NCBI RefSeq assembly: GCF_003323745.1
Contig: NZ_QOIL01000029.1
Span: forward strand, 1-64,000
Direction: 5' to 3'
Length of the DNA: 64,000 nt
Source: Sphaerisporangium album
GTDB lineage: Bacteria; Actinomycetota; Actinomycetes; Streptosporangiales; Streptosporangiaceae
Both the position numbers and the translations under genes were made by a program. The notes beneath the pieces are model-generated. The model searched no databases. It saw only the letters and a list, made by a program, of their open reading frames with translations, and was not told the origin of the DNA. Shown here piece by piece: positions 18,082 through 29,111 of this stretch (positions within the stretch are counted from its first letter, which is position 1; each line of letters begins with the position of its first letter).

Positions 18082-19172
18082 TTGCCGCCTCCCTCGAAGG
18101 TGGAGAGGTAGGCGGCGTACTGCTCCCGCTCTTCTTTGAGCAGGGTGTGCGGCTCGGCATACACGTGATCGAAGATTTCCAATGGATGGGGATCGGGCAT
18201 TTCCAGACAACGCTTGCGCACGTCACGGCCGAGGTCCGCGGCCTCGGCGTCGACCTTCTCGAAGAACTCCTGGTCGGCGAGCTGGTTCTTGAACAGGTAC
18301 GCCTTCACGCGCTCGATCGGGTCCTTCAGCTTCCACGCCTCCAGCTCGCCCGCCACCCGGTAGCGCGTCGGATCGTCGGAGGTGGTGTGGGCGCCCATAC
18401 GGTAGGTGAACGCCTCGATCAGCGTGGGGCCCTGACCCTCGCGCGCGTTCTTGAGCGCCTGGCGGGTCACGGCGAGGCACGCGAAGACGTCGTTGCCGTC
18501 CACGCGGACGCCCGGGAAGCCGAAGCCGCTGGCCCGCCGGTACAGCGGAATCCGGGACTGCTTCTCCAGCGGCTCGGAGATGGCCCACTGGTTGTTCTGG
18601 CAGAAGAACACGACCGGCGCGTTGAACACCGACGCCCAGATGAACGACTCGTTGACGTCGCCCTGGGAGGTCGCGCCGTCGCCGAAGTAGACGATGGAGG
18701 CCGCCTCGGCGCCGTCGCGCTGGATGCCCATGGCGTACCCGACCGCGTGCAGGGTCTGGCTGCCGATGACGATCGTGTACAGGTGGAAGTTGTGCTCGGC
18801 GGGGTCCCAGCCTCCGTGGTTGACGCCGCGGAACAGCCCGAGGAGGTTGACGGGGTCGACGCCGCGGCACCAGGCGACGCCGTGCTCACGGTAGGTGGGG
18901 AAGGCCATGTCGGCGTCGGTCAGGGCCCGTCCAGAGCCGATCTGGGCGGCTTCCTGTCCCAGCAGAGATGCCCAGATGCCGAGTTCTCCCTGCCGCTGGA
19001 GGGCCACGGCCTCCATGTCGACGCGACGCACGAGCACGAGGTCGCGGTACAGGGCGCGCACCTCTTCGGCGGTGAGGTCGATGTCGTAGGCGGGGTGCTC
19101 CACGCGCTCACCTTCGGGGGTGAGCAGTTGTACGAGCTCGAAGGGTGCCTCGGCACCAGAGGCGTATGTCAC
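18078..19172 (-). CDS. bkdA: Branched-chain 2-oxo acid dehydrogenase, E1 alpha subunit
   Basis: The 364-residue alpha subunit, which binds thiamine diphosphate through YFGDGATSQGDVNESFIWASVFNAPVV (GDG ... N motif, around residue 195). The loop SRIPLYRRASGFGFPGVRVDGND and YRMGAHTTSDDPTRYR are typical of the branched-chain rather than the pyruvate enzyme. Start GTG 19172 is preceded by AGGAG; an open extension to 19310 has no family similarity. First gene of the bkd operon, divergent from purS. It probably works downstream of the valine dehydrogenase encoded at 41 kb. Confidence 0.92.
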   Translation of the reverse strand: MTYASGAEAPFELVQLLTPEGERVEHPAYDIDLTAEEVRALYRDLVLVRRVDMEAVALQRQGELGIWASLLGQEAAQIGSGRALTDADMAFPTYREHGVAWCRGVDPVNLLGLFRGVNHGGWDPAEHNFHLYTIVIGSQTLHAVGYAMGIQRDGAEAASIVYFGDGATSQGDVNESFIWASVFNAPVVFFCQNNQWAISEPLEKQSRIPLYRRASGFGFPGVRVDGNDVFACLAVTRQALKNAREGQGPTLIEAFTYRMGAHTTSDDPTRYRVAGELEAWKLKDPIERVKAYLFKNQLADQEFFEKVDAEAADLGRDVRKRCLEMPDPHPLEIFDHVYAEPHTLLKEEREQYAAYLSTFEGGGK

Positions 19173-19325
19173 GTGCCGCTCCTGTGCGTTCGGGGCCGTG
19201 CCGATGGGGTCGCCATCCACGTTCGGCCAGTTGACACGCTTACGGACCTTCTGGTGGTGGTACGTATGCGTCTGGGGACATCGTGGCAGAACCCACAGGC
19301 CATTGCGCAAGGCGGTGAAACGCTC

Positions 19326-19346
19326 TCATCCACACTCTTATCCACA
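19326..19346 (+). promoter_or_regulatory. Pair of DnaA-box-like sequences in the bkdA-purS gap
   Basis: TCATCCACA (19326-19334) and the perfect classical box TTATCCACA (19338-19346) lie 12 bases apart on the same strand, in the 305-bp region between bkdA and purS. No gene was recognised in this gap. Binding by DnaA, or by a regulator with a similar site, is inferred. Confidence 0.5.
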
Positions 19347-19477
19347 CTTCTCCCGTTCCCGGGTGCGCCTCGACGCACACTCGTCACGCCGGCGGCGCCC
19401 AGGGGACGGACGCCCGGCCGGCCACCGTTAGGCTGGTCACGCCTGCCCGGCCGGGCGGCACGAACAGGGAGGAACAC

Positions 19478-19723
19478 GTGGCACGCGTCATCGTCGACGT
19501 CATGCTCAAGCCGGAGATCCTCGATCCGCAGGGGCAGGCGATCGCCCGGGCGCTGCCCCGCCTTGGCTTCTCCGGCGTGACCGAGGTGAGGCAGGGCAAG
19601 CGGTTCGAGGTCGAGCTCGACGGCCCTGCCGACGAGGCCGCTCTTGCGGACGTCCGAAAGATGGCCGAAACCCTGCTGGCCAACACGGTGATCGAGGACT
19701 ACGCTGTGCGCGTCGAGCCCTAG
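19478..19723 (+). CDS. purS: Phosphoribosylformylglycinamidine synthase, PurS subunit
   Basis: The small structural subunit of the FGAM synthase complex of Gram-positive bacteria (PurS2-PurQ-PurL), 81 residues. It has the family opening VIVDVMLKPEILDPQGQAI, the GFSGVTEVRQGKRFEVEL core and the NTVIEDY ending. It bridges PurL and PurQ and probably helps ammonia channelling. GTG start with AGGGAGGAA upstream. A lone ATPase gene separates it from purQ, which is unusual for this cluster. Confidence 0.94.
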   Translation: MARVIVDVMLKPEILDPQGQAIARALPRLGFSGVTEVRQGKRFEVELDGPADEAALADVRKMAETLLANTVIEDYAVRVEP

Positions 19724-19897
19724 GACGGCCCGCGCCGACGCCTCCGAGACTTCGCAAATCACCGCAAAAGTAACTTTGGGCGGACCAGAAAGCAAGCGTC
19801 TGACCAACGCTAAATAACAACAGCGTGATTTTGCGGTTAGCCCTGATTCATCGGGGAAACCTCTCCAACGTGACTTTCGGCACCTCGGAGGGGTCCG

Positions 19898-20338
19898 GTG
19901 GATATTGAGTTCTCGTTGGCCTTGCCTCGGGATGCGATCGGCATTCCGATGGTCCGGCGGGTGCTTGGGGACACCCTTCGCTGCATCGGCGTCAGCGAGG
20001 ACTGCGTATCGGACGTGCTCCTGGCGACCTCCGAGGCCTGCGCCAACGCCGTCCGGCACGGCGGCCCCGCCAAGCGCTACGAGGTGACCGCCGCGATCGG
20101 CCAGGGCCGGTGTGAGCTGCGGGTCGTCGACGGCGGCCTCGGCATCGGCGCCGTCCCCCGGCAGTACCCTCCCGGCGACGCCGAGCACGGGCGCGGCATC
20201 CTGATCATGCAGTCGGTCGTCGACGAGATCTTCTTCGACATCACCCCTGGCAGCGGCACCACCGTCCTGCTGCGCAAGGAGCTCGACTGGGACGAGGAGT
20301 TCCTCGCCCGCCACGATCGCGAGCTGGCGGCCGTCTGA
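19898..20338 (+). CDS. RsbW-like ATP-binding protein (HATPase_c_2, anti-sigma factor type)
   Basis: A 146-residue GHKL-fold protein, the size of serine-kinase anti-sigma factors. N-box EACANAVRHG (about 46-55), G1 box VVDGGLGIG (about 74-82) and G2 GRGILIMQSVVDE (about 98-110) are all present. Family members bind sigma factors or phosphorylate STAS-domain antagonists. GGAGGGG precedes the GTG. It stands alone between purS and purQ on the same strand; the A+T-rich 174-bp gap upstream suggests its own promoter. Partner is unknown; the STAS protein at 54.5 kb is one candidate. Confidence 0.85.
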   Translation: MDIEFSLALPRDAIGIPMVRRVLGDTLRCIGVSEDCVSDVLLATSEACANAVRHGGPAKRYEVTAAIGQGRCELRVVDGGLGIGAVPRQYPPGDAEHGRGILIMQSVVDEIFFDITPGSGTTVLLRKELDWDEEFLARHDRELAAV

Positions 20339-20566
20339 CCGCGCTGACAGCCCCGCGCGCCGCCGGTCCCGCATCGAAGTTCCCCCTCGCCTTCCGGCCT
20401 ATGGCAGAAATCACCCCTCGCGCCGTCCCGGGTCGGTGCCGCCCGTCCGTGACCCGGTCCTCCCCGGGCCGGTCGGCAGGTAGCCTGAATGTACCGCCGC
20501 GAGACCGCCGTCCGATCTTGTGTGAGACGTCGGCGCGGCGTTCGCATGTGGAGGGGTACGAGAGCC

Positions 20567-21250
20567 ATGGGTGCTGCCCGCGTGGGCGTGGTCACTTTTC
20601 CGGGAACTCTTGACGATCAGGACGCCGCCAGGGCCGTCCGGCACGCGGGCGGGGAGGCCGTCCCCCTCTGGCACGCCGATCATGATCTCAGGGGCGTGGA
20701 CGCGGTTTTCCTGCCCGGAGGTTTCTCCTACGGCGACTACCTGCGCTGCGGGGCGATCTCCCGCTTCGCGCCGCTGATGGAGGAGCTGATCCCGGCGGCG
20801 CGCGCCGGGCTTCCCGTGCTCGGCACCTGCAACGGCTTCCAGATCCTGTGCGAGGCCCACCTGCTGCCGGGCGCGCTCACCCGCAACCAGGGGCTGCACT
20901 ACGTCTGCCGCGACCAGCGCGTCCGCGTCGAGAACGCGACGACCGCCTGGACGGCCGACTACGCCCCCGGCCAGGAGCTGCTGCTGCCCGTCAAGCACGG
21001 CGAGGGCCGTTACGTCGCCGACGCCGCCACGATCGCCGCGCTGGAGTCCGGCGGCCAGGTCGTCTTCCGCTACCTCGGCGCCAACCCGAACGGCTCGATC
21101 AACGACATCGCGGGCATCAGCAACGAGGCGGGCAACGTCGTCGGCCTCATGCCCCACCCCGAGCACGCCGTCGAGGAGCTCACCGGAGCGCCCAGCGTGG
21201 ACGGCCGGGGCTTCTTCACCTCGATCCTGAAGAGGTTCGTCAACCTGTGA
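20567..21250 (+). CDS. purQ: Phosphoribosylformylglycinamidine synthase, glutaminase subunit PurQ
   Basis: The class I glutamine amidotransferase subunit of FGAM synthase, 227 residues. The nucleophile Cys88 lies in [10 protein letters not shown], and His197 and Glu199 in MPHPEH complete the triad. The oxyanion-side motif [13 protein letters not shown] is present near 48-60. The ATG 20567 is chosen by alignment to the family start ([14 protein letters not shown]). Its stop overlaps an in-frame GTG of the purL frame, but the stronger purL site lies 36 bases further on. Confidence 0.95.
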   Translation: MGAARVGVVTFPGTLDDQDAARAVRHAGGEAVPLWHADHDLRGVDAVFLPGGFSYGDYLRCGAISRFAPLMEELIPAARAGLPVLGTCNGFQILCEAHLLPGALTRNQGLHYVCRDQRVRVENATTAWTADYAPGQELLLPVKHGEGRYVADAATIAALESGGQVVFRYLGANPNGSINDIAGISNEAGNVVGLMPHPEHAVEELTGAPSVDGRGFFTSILKRFVNL

Positions 21251-21282
21251 CCGACGCCACGAGCGCGCCGCGAGGAGCACAC

Positions 21283-23538
<2,256 letters not shown>

Positions 23539-23577
23539 GCGCCGGCGTCGGCCGGGCGTCGGAGTCCGCCTTCGCAA

Positions 23578-23611
23578 AAGGCGGTGGATCCCCCCACAGA
23601 TCCACCGCCTT
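23578..23611 (+). terminator. Strong intrinsic terminator after purL
   Basis: AAGGCGGTGGATC (23578-23590) pairs with GATCCACCGCCTT (23599-23611), a perfect 13-bp stem with an 8-base loop, 39 bases after the purL stop. No T-tract follows, as is usual in actinomycetes. The rest of the 407-bp gap before the UbiB-type gene (to 23945) shows nothing else I can name. Confidence 0.88.
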
Positions 23612-23945
23612 CCGAAACGGGCGTCCGGTATTGGCATTTATCCGGCCGTGCCTGACAAAGTAACGGATGTTTCGGTCGCCCGTTAACGACCGGGCCGCAG
23701 GCGTGCAGCCCGCCAGGGCCGCGACTCCGGCGGGGGGACGCTAGTCGCAGGACCTCGACCCGGTGGCGGCGAGTTCGTAGGCCTTTCTCGACGAGGGTCG
23801 CCACGGCGCCGCCGTCGTCGCCTGGTTGACGGTGGCGACACAGACGGCAAGTGACAGATCACGCGGTAGGGTCGGCGCGGCAGCGACGCACGCCGCCACG
23901 TATCCGTACGAGAACGGCACGATGGACGGTACGGGAGGACTGCCC

Positions 23946-25958
23946 GTGGACCTCATGGTCTCTATCGTCATCGGCGTGACGATGGTCGTCATAATCGCCG
24001 GATTCGCCATGGCGGCCCGGCGGCTGCTCAACCTGCGGTTCGGCTTGTTCCGGGCGTTCCTGGCCGGAGCGCTGGCCTTCCTGCTGGCGGGCCCGCTCGC
24101 GCAGGCGCTGGCCGGGTCGGTGTCGCCGGACGACGCCGCCATCACCCCTCTGTGGTTCCTGATCCTGGCCGTGGCCTGCGCCCTGCTCGCGTCGATGGTG
24201 TTCCTCGCGGTCGCCGAGGCGCTCGTCCCCACCGGCTCGCTGCCCGGACCCGTCGAGTTCGTCAGGTCGCTGCGCGGCAGGATCGTCCGGTCACGCCGCT
24301 ACTTCGCGATCATCCGCATCCTGGCTCGCCACGGCCTCGGACCGTACCTGCGCGGGCGCCGGCCGGACGTCGACGCCGCGTCCGGGCGGGCACGGCTCGC
24401 GCGGTCGCTGCGCCGGGCTCTGGACGAGGCGGGCGTCACCTTCGTGAAGATGGGACAGATCCTTTCCACCCGGCCCGACGTGCTGCCCGCCGAATTCGTG
24501 GACGAGCTGGCCCTGCTCCAGGACAAGGTGGCGCCCGCGCCGTGGGCCGAGGTCGAGCGCGTGCTCGCCGCCGAGCTGTCGGGGCCGGTCGAGGAGGTGT
24601 TCGCCGAGTTCGACCGGCAGCCGCTCGCGTCCGCGTCCATCGCCCAGGTGTACGCCGCGCGGCTGCACTCGGGCGCCCGGGTGGTGGTGAAGGTGCGGCG
24701 TCCCGGGATCACCGAGGTGGTCGAGCGCGACCTCGACATCGTGGCCAGGCTCGCCCGGACGCTCGACGTCCGTACGCGATGGGGGCGGGCGATCGGCGTC
24801 CGCGACCTGGCGCGCGGGTTCGCCGAGGCGCTGCGCGAGGAGCTCGACTTCCGGGTGGAGGCCGCGAACATGGCCGCCGTCGCCACGGGCTCGCGCGACG
24901 CGGCGGTTCACGTGCCCTCCTTGTACCCCTCCCTGTGCGGGCGCCGGGTGCTCGTGATGGAACGGCTGGACGGAGCGCCCCTGGGCGCCGCCTCAGTGCC
25001 GGGCGAGACCGCACAAGACAAGGCGGATCAGCCGGGGCGCGGGGATCAAGCGGTCCCGATCGATGGGACGGATCGGGCGGCGCTGGCGCGCACGCTGCTG
25101 GACGCGCTGCTCCGGCAGATCATGCTGGACGGCGTCTTCCACGCCGACCCGCACCCCGGGAACATCATGCTGCTCGCCGACGGGCGCCTCGGCCTGCTCG
25201 ACTTCGGTTCGGTCGGGCGGCTGGACGCCTCGCTGCGCGCCTCCCTCCAGCGGCTGCTGCTGGCGATGGACCGGGGAGACCCTCTCGCCGTGTCGGACGC
25301 CCTGCTTGAGGTCGTGCCGCGCCCCGACGAGATCGACGAGCGGCGGCTCGAACGCGAGCTGGGGCGGTTCATGGCCCGTCACATGAGCGGCGGCGGGGGG
25401 CTGGACGGCGCCCGGATGTTCACCGACCTGTTCCGCATCGTCTCCGGTCACGGCCTGTCCGTCCCGCCGGAAGTGGCCGCCGTCTTCCGCACCCTGGCGA
25501 CGGTGGAGGGCACGCTGACCCGGCTCGCACCCGGGTTCGACCTGGTCGCCGAGGCGCGGGCGTTCGCCGCACGCCACTTCGCCGAGCAGCGGGACGCCGC
25601 GACGCTCAGGCGGGCCGTCACCGACGAGATGGCGGCGCTCCTGCCCATGCTCCGCAGGTTGCCGCGCCGGGTGGAGCGCATCATCGGCGCGGCCGAGCAC
25701 GGGCGGCTCAGCGTCAACGTGCGGTTGTTCGCCGACGAGCGGGACCGCACGCACGTCACCGGCATGCTGCACCAGGTGCTGCTGACGGTGCTGGCCGCCA
25801 CCACCGGGATCATGGCGGTGCTGCTCCTCGGCATCGACAGCGGGCCGAAGGTCACCGACCAGGTCACGCTGTACCAGCTCTTCGCCTACAACCTCCTGGT
25901 GGTCGCCTCGGTGCTGGCCCTGCGCGTCCTCGTGCTGATCTTCCGCCGCGACCCCTGA
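23946..25958 (+). CDS. ABC1/AarF/UbiB-family atypical kinase, membrane bound
   Basis: A 670-residue protein. Two or three membrane helices lie in the first 95 residues and two more at the C-terminus (about 605-665). The atypical protein-kinase-like core has KMGQ (168-171), Lys249 in VKVRRPG, HADPHPGN (from 399) and DFG (Asp419), all intact. In bacteria that make ubiquinone this family supports quinone synthesis; actinomycetes make menaquinone, so lipid or quinone handling is only inferred. GGGAGG sits 7 bases before GTG 23946; the frame is open further upstream to 23826. A Gly/Asp-rich insert lies around 355-375. Confidence 0.88.
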   Translation: MDLMVSIVIGVTMVVIIAGFAMAARRLLNLRFGLFRAFLAGALAFLLAGPLAQALAGSVSPDDAAITPLWFLILAVACALLASMVFLAVAEALVPTGSLPGPVEFVRSLRGRIVRSRRYFAIIRILARHGLGPYLRGRRPDVDAASGRARLARSLRRALDEAGVTFVKMGQILSTRPDVLPAEFVDELALLQDKVAPAPWAEVERVLAAELSGPVEEVFAEFDRQPLASASIAQVYAARLHSGARVVVKVRRPGITEVVERDLDIVARLARTLDVRTRWGRAIGVRDLARGFAEALREELDFRVEAANMAAVATGSRDAAVHVPSLYPSLCGRRVLVMERLDGAPLGAASVPGETAQDKADQPGRGDQAVPIDGTDRAALARTLLDALLRQIMLDGVFHADPHPGNIMLLADGRLGLLDFGSVGRLDASLRASLQRLLLAMDRGDPLAVSDALLEVVPRPDEIDERRLERELGRFMARHMSGGGGLDGARMFTDLFRIVSGHGLSVPPEVAAVFRTLATVEGTLTRLAPGFDLVAEARAFAARHFAEQRDAATLRRAVTDEMAALLPMLRRLPRRVERIIGAAEHGRLSVNVRLFADERDRTHVTGMLHQVLLTVLAATTGIMAVLLLGIDSGPKVTDQVTLYQLFAYNLLVVASVLALRVLVLIFRRDP

Positions 25959-26110
25959 CCCGCCGCCCGCCGTGAGACGTGCCTCCACCCGCCGCGTCAC
26001 ATGCCTGGTCTCGAATTGGCGGGCGCTCAGGCGGAGTCCCTTCCCTGAGCACCGTAGTAGTGCCCCGCGAGAAAGGTGGTGCGGCCGTCGCTCCGGGTCC
26101 TGCGGCGAGC

Positions 26111-26120
26111 GGGATAATCG
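26111..26120 (+). promoter_or_regulatory. Shared promoter-like element upstream of the cyclase
   Basis: GGGATAATCG, with GATAAT as a likely -10, lies 43 bases before the cyclase start. The identical ten bases occur upstream of the neighbouring Crp/Fnr gene (28381-28390). A clear -35 was not found at either site. Confidence 0.4.
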
Positions 26121-26162
26121 CCACATCCGGCAGAACTCGACCGGCTGATGCGGAGGAGAACC

Positions 26163-28253
26163 GTGCCGTCGACCGATCACGCGGAGGTGTCCCCGACAGG
26201 CCACGCGGCCGGGGCTCCCCTCGAGGGCCCCGCGGACGATCCGTATCTGCCACCCGCCACCCAGCCGGTGCGCGGCGTCGTCTGGGCGCTCCACCTGGCG
26301 TTCCCGCTGCTCGGGCTGTGGCTGCTGCTGACCTACCCTGACCCGCTGAACATCCGCTGGCAGCACCCGCCGAGCCACTTCCTGCTGATCGTCGCCGTCG
26401 CGGGCGTCAACGTGGTCCTCGGCCTGATGATCAGCCAGGCGGCCGCCCGCCGCCAGGACGCCCGGCTGCTGCTCGTCTCGCTCGTCTTCCTCGGCAGCGC
26501 CGGGTTCTTCCTGCTGCACGGCCTGGCGACGCCCACGATCATCTTGGAGCGTGGCAGTTACGGCTTCGACATCGGCCAGCCGGTCGGCCTGACGTTCGCC
26601 TCGGTCCTGGCGTTCGTCTCCTCCCTGCCGCTCGGCGAGCGGGCGGCGGCCGCGATCCTCGCCAGGGCCGACCTGCTGCGCGCCGGCCTGGTCGTGATCC
26701 TGGTCGCCTGGGGCTGGGCCTCGCTGGTCGAGGGCCTGACGCCGCTCAGCGACGTGCCTCCCCCCGGTGGGGCGACCATCGGCTTCTTCTCCTGGATCGG
26801 CGCCGCGCTCTACGCCCTGTCCGCCGCGCTGATGTTCCGCATCCACCGCAGCCGCCCCTCGGCCATGCTCGTCAGCCTCGTCACCGCGTACGCGCTGCTG
26901 GGCGAGGCGATGGTCGCCGGGTTCTTCCGCCCCAACTGGCTGATGTCGTGGTGGGAGTGGCACCTGCTGCTGACGCTGGCGTTCGTGTTCGTCGCCTACA
27001 GCGCCTACATCCAGTTCCGGCGCGAGGGCTCCAGCCAGGGCCTGTTCGACTCGGTGGCGCTGGCGGCGACGATCCGCCGCATCCAGGCGCGGTACGACGA
27101 GGCGCTGGAGGAACTCGTCGGCCACCTGCGGCGCATGGGGGAGAGCGGGTCGTCCTCGGGCCCGCCGGTGGCCACCCGGCTGGCGGGCAAGTTCCGCCTG
27201 AACGAGGGCCAGGCCGCCGTGCTGGACCGCGCGGGGCAGGCCCTGGCCGCCGAGCGCGAGCTGTCGGCGCGGCTCGGCGCGCTGGTCGACGTCGGACGCC
27301 GCGCGCGGGTCGGCCTGGGCGAGGAGGAACTGCTGGCCGGGTCGCTGGAGCGGGTCCGGCAGGCGTACGGGGACGTGCGCATCGGGCTGGTGTCGAACGG
27401 GCAGGTGACGGTCGGCGAGCGGCGGTTCGGCGTGGACGACTTCAAGGAGGCCGAGGTGATCAGCGGCGACGGGGCCGTCGTCCACCCGCTGACCGTGAAG
27501 GGCGTGCTGGCCGGGGCCCTGGAGGTGCCCGTCGGCACCACCCGCCAGGACGAGGCGCTCGCCGCCACGCTGGCGAGCCAGCTCTCCATCGCGCTGGAGA
27601 ACGCCCGGCTGTACCGCGAACTGGAGACGCTCTTCCGGCAGTACATGTCGCCGGACGTCGCCGCGTCGCTGCTGGCCGACCCCGACCAGGCCGCGCTCGG
27701 CGGGTCGCTGGTCGAGCTGACCGCGTTGTTCGCCGACCTGAAGGGTTTCACGACGTTCTCCGAGCGCGTCGAGCCGGGCGAGATCGTCGAGATGCTGAAC
27801 CGCTACCACGGGGCCGCCGTGCCGTGCGTGCTTGAGCACGGCGGGACGATCGTGCAGTTCGTCGGCGACGCCCTGCTCGCCCTGTTCAACGCCCCGGCGG
27901 CGCAGGAGATGCACGCCGCCCAGGCGGCGCGGGCGGGCCTCGCCATGCAGGCGGCCGCGGAGGAGATCGCGGCGGGCAACCCCGGGTACCCGAGGTTCCG
28001 CATCGGCATCAACACCGGCCTGGCGCTCGTGGGCAACATCGGCGCCCCCGAGCTGCGCGGGTTCAACGCGATGGGGGACGCCGTCAACGTCGCCGCGCGC
28101 CTGGAGTCCATGGCCGAGCCGGGGACGGTGGTCATCGGGGCCACGACCCATGCGCAGCTCGGCCCTGGCGCCCAGGTCCGTCCTCTGGGGGCGCTGACGC
28201 TCAAGGGCAAGGAGCAGAGTGTCGAGGCGTTCGTCCTCACCGCGCTCGACTGA
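26163..28253 (+). CDS. Membrane-anchored class III adenylate/guanylate cyclase with GAF-like region
   Basis: Makes a cyclic nucleotide from ATP or GTP. Of 696 residues, about 40-285 hold seven or more membrane helices; 290-490 is a cytosolic linker with a GAF-like part (SARLGALVDVGRRAR ... ALAATLASQLSIALENARLYREL); the catalytic domain covers about 500-690. Metal-binding Asp525 (FADLKGF) and Asp569 (VGDALLALF) and the NVAARL transition-state Asn/Arg are kept. The base-selecting pair, usually Lys and Asp/Thr, reads Gln565 and Asn635. GGAGGAG precedes GTG 26163. A Crp/Fnr regulator follows 171 bases downstream and may sense the product. Confidence 0.88.
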   Translation: MPSTDHAEVSPTGHAAGAPLEGPADDPYLPPATQPVRGVVWALHLAFPLLGLWLLLTYPDPLNIRWQHPPSHFLLIVAVAGVNVVLGLMISQAAARRQDARLLLVSLVFLGSAGFFLLHGLATPTIILERGSYGFDIGQPVGLTFASVLAFVSSLPLGERAAAAILARADLLRAGLVVILVAWGWASLVEGLTPLSDVPPPGGATIGFFSWIGAALYALSAALMFRIHRSRPSAMLVSLVTAYALLGEAMVAGFFRPNWLMSWWEWHLLLTLAFVFVAYSAYIQFRREGSSQGLFDSVALAATIRRIQARYDEALEELVGHLRRMGESGSSSGPPVATRLAGKFRLNEGQAAVLDRAGQALAAERELSARLGALVDVGRRARVGLGEEELLAGSLERVRQAYGDVRIGLVSNGQVTVGERRFGVDDFKEAEVISGDGAVVHPLTVKGVLAGALEVPVGTTRQDEALAATLASQLSIALENARLYRELETLFRQYMSPDVAASLLADPDQAALGGSLVELTALFADLKGFTTFSERVEPGEIVEMLNRYHGAAVPCVLEHGGTIVQFVGDALLALFNAPAAQEMHAAQAARAGLAMQAAAEEIAAGNPGYPRFRIGINTGLALVGNIGAPELRGFNAMGDAVNVAARLESMAEPGTVVIGATTHAQLGPGAQVRPLGALTLKGKEQSVEAFVLTALD

Positions 28254-28293
28254 GGGTGCGGTGCGCGTGGTCGCCCACGGGCGGAGGAGGCGG

Positions 28294-28344
28294 TTTTCCA
28301 CAGGCTGGGGACGCGGCGCGCGTCCGAACGCGTAGTTGTCCACA
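28294..28344 (+). promoter_or_regulatory. Two DnaA-box-like sequences between cyclase and Crp genes
   Basis: TTTTCCACA (28294-28302) and TTGTCCACA (28336-28344), both followed by GG, lie 42 bases apart on the + strand. TTGTCCACA is the preferred DnaA box of high-G+C actinomycetes. They sit 80-130 bases before the Crp start. Confidence 0.5.
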
Positions 28345-28380
28345 GGCGGGAATACGACGTCTCCGCGCGTGAGACCAGCC

Positions 28381-28390
28381 GGGATAATCG
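28381..28390 (+). promoter_or_regulatory. Shared promoter-like element upstream of the Crp/Fnr gene
   Basis: GGGATAATCG, identical to the element before the cyclase gene, ends 34 bases before the ATG. GATAAT fits a -10 hexamer. Co-expression of the two genes is inferred. Confidence 0.4.
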
Positions 28391-28424
28391 GGAACGTTCC
28401 CTCGCCGCGTTCTTTGGAGAACCG

Positions 28425-29099
28425 ATGACGCCCCACCCCTCCCCCGAGCCGGGGGAGTTTCTCTCCCTGCTCACCGCGGACGAGATCGCCGACCTCACGG
28501 CCGCGGGCCGTAAGCGCCGGTGGGATCGCGGCGCCACCGTGATGGCCGAGGGCGACACCGCCGACTGGGTGCTCGTGCTGACCTCGGGCCGGGTCAAGGT
28601 CTCCTCGCACACCGCCGGGGGCACCGAGGTCGTGCTCGCCATCCGGGGCCCGGGCGCGCTCCTCGGCGAGATGTCCGGCATCAGCGACGAGCCCCGCTCG
28701 GGCACGGTCACCGCGCTGGAGCCCGTCGAGGGCGTCGTGGTCCGCGACTTCGCGGCCTTCCTGCACGAGCACGGCCGCGTCGCCGTCCTGCTCCTGCGCC
28801 TCCTCGTCGGCCGCCTGCGCGACTCCGACCGCAAGCGCATCGAGTACGGCGCGTTCGACACCACCGGCCGGGTGGCCACGCGCCTGGTCGAGCTGGCCGA
28901 GCGCTTCGGCGAGCCGACCAACGGCGGCGTCAAGGTCGCGCTCCCGCTCTCGCAGGACGAGCTGGCGGGGTGGACGGGCGCGTCCCGCGAGGCGGTCAGC
29001 AAGGCCCTGCGCTCGCTGCGCGACCGCGGCCTGATCGAGACGGGCCGCCGGCGCGTGGTCATCTACGACCTCGAAGGCCTGCGCAGGCGCGCCCGCTGA
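28425..29099 (+). CDS. Crp/Fnr family transcriptional regulator
   Basis: A 224-residue protein with an N-terminal cyclic-nucleotide-binding beta-roll (about 15-130) and a C-terminal winged HTH (about 160-220). The phosphate-binding-cassette region reads RGPGALLGEMSGISDEPRSGTVTAL, which keeps GE and the RSGTV core of cNMP-binding members. The recognition helix region reads LSQDELAGWTGASREAVSKALRSLRDRGLI. No cysteine cluster for an iron-sulfur centre is present, so it is Crp-like rather than Fnr-like. TTTGGAGAA precedes the ATG. Lying next to a nucleotide cyclase, it is the likely receptor; this is inferred. Confidence 0.88.
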   Translation: MTPHPSPEPGEFLSLLTADEIADLTAAGRKRRWDRGATVMAEGDTADWVLVLTSGRVKVSSHTAGGTEVVLAIRGPGALLGEMSGISDEPRSGTVTALEPVEGVVVRDFAAFLHEHGRVAVLLLRLLVGRLRDSDRKRIEYGAFDTTGRVATRLVELAERFGEPTNGGVKVALPLSQDELAGWTGASREAVSKALRSLRDRGLIETGRRRVVIYDLEGLRRRAR

Positions 29100-29111
29100 C
29101 CTCTCCGCCCG

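Noticed and set aside
24993-28772. A 1259-codon open frame on the - strand across the UbiB-type and cyclase genes
   Set aside because: It is antisense to two well-supported genes, has Gln/Arg/His-rich low-quality composition and no domain. Such long shadow frames are normal at this G+C content.
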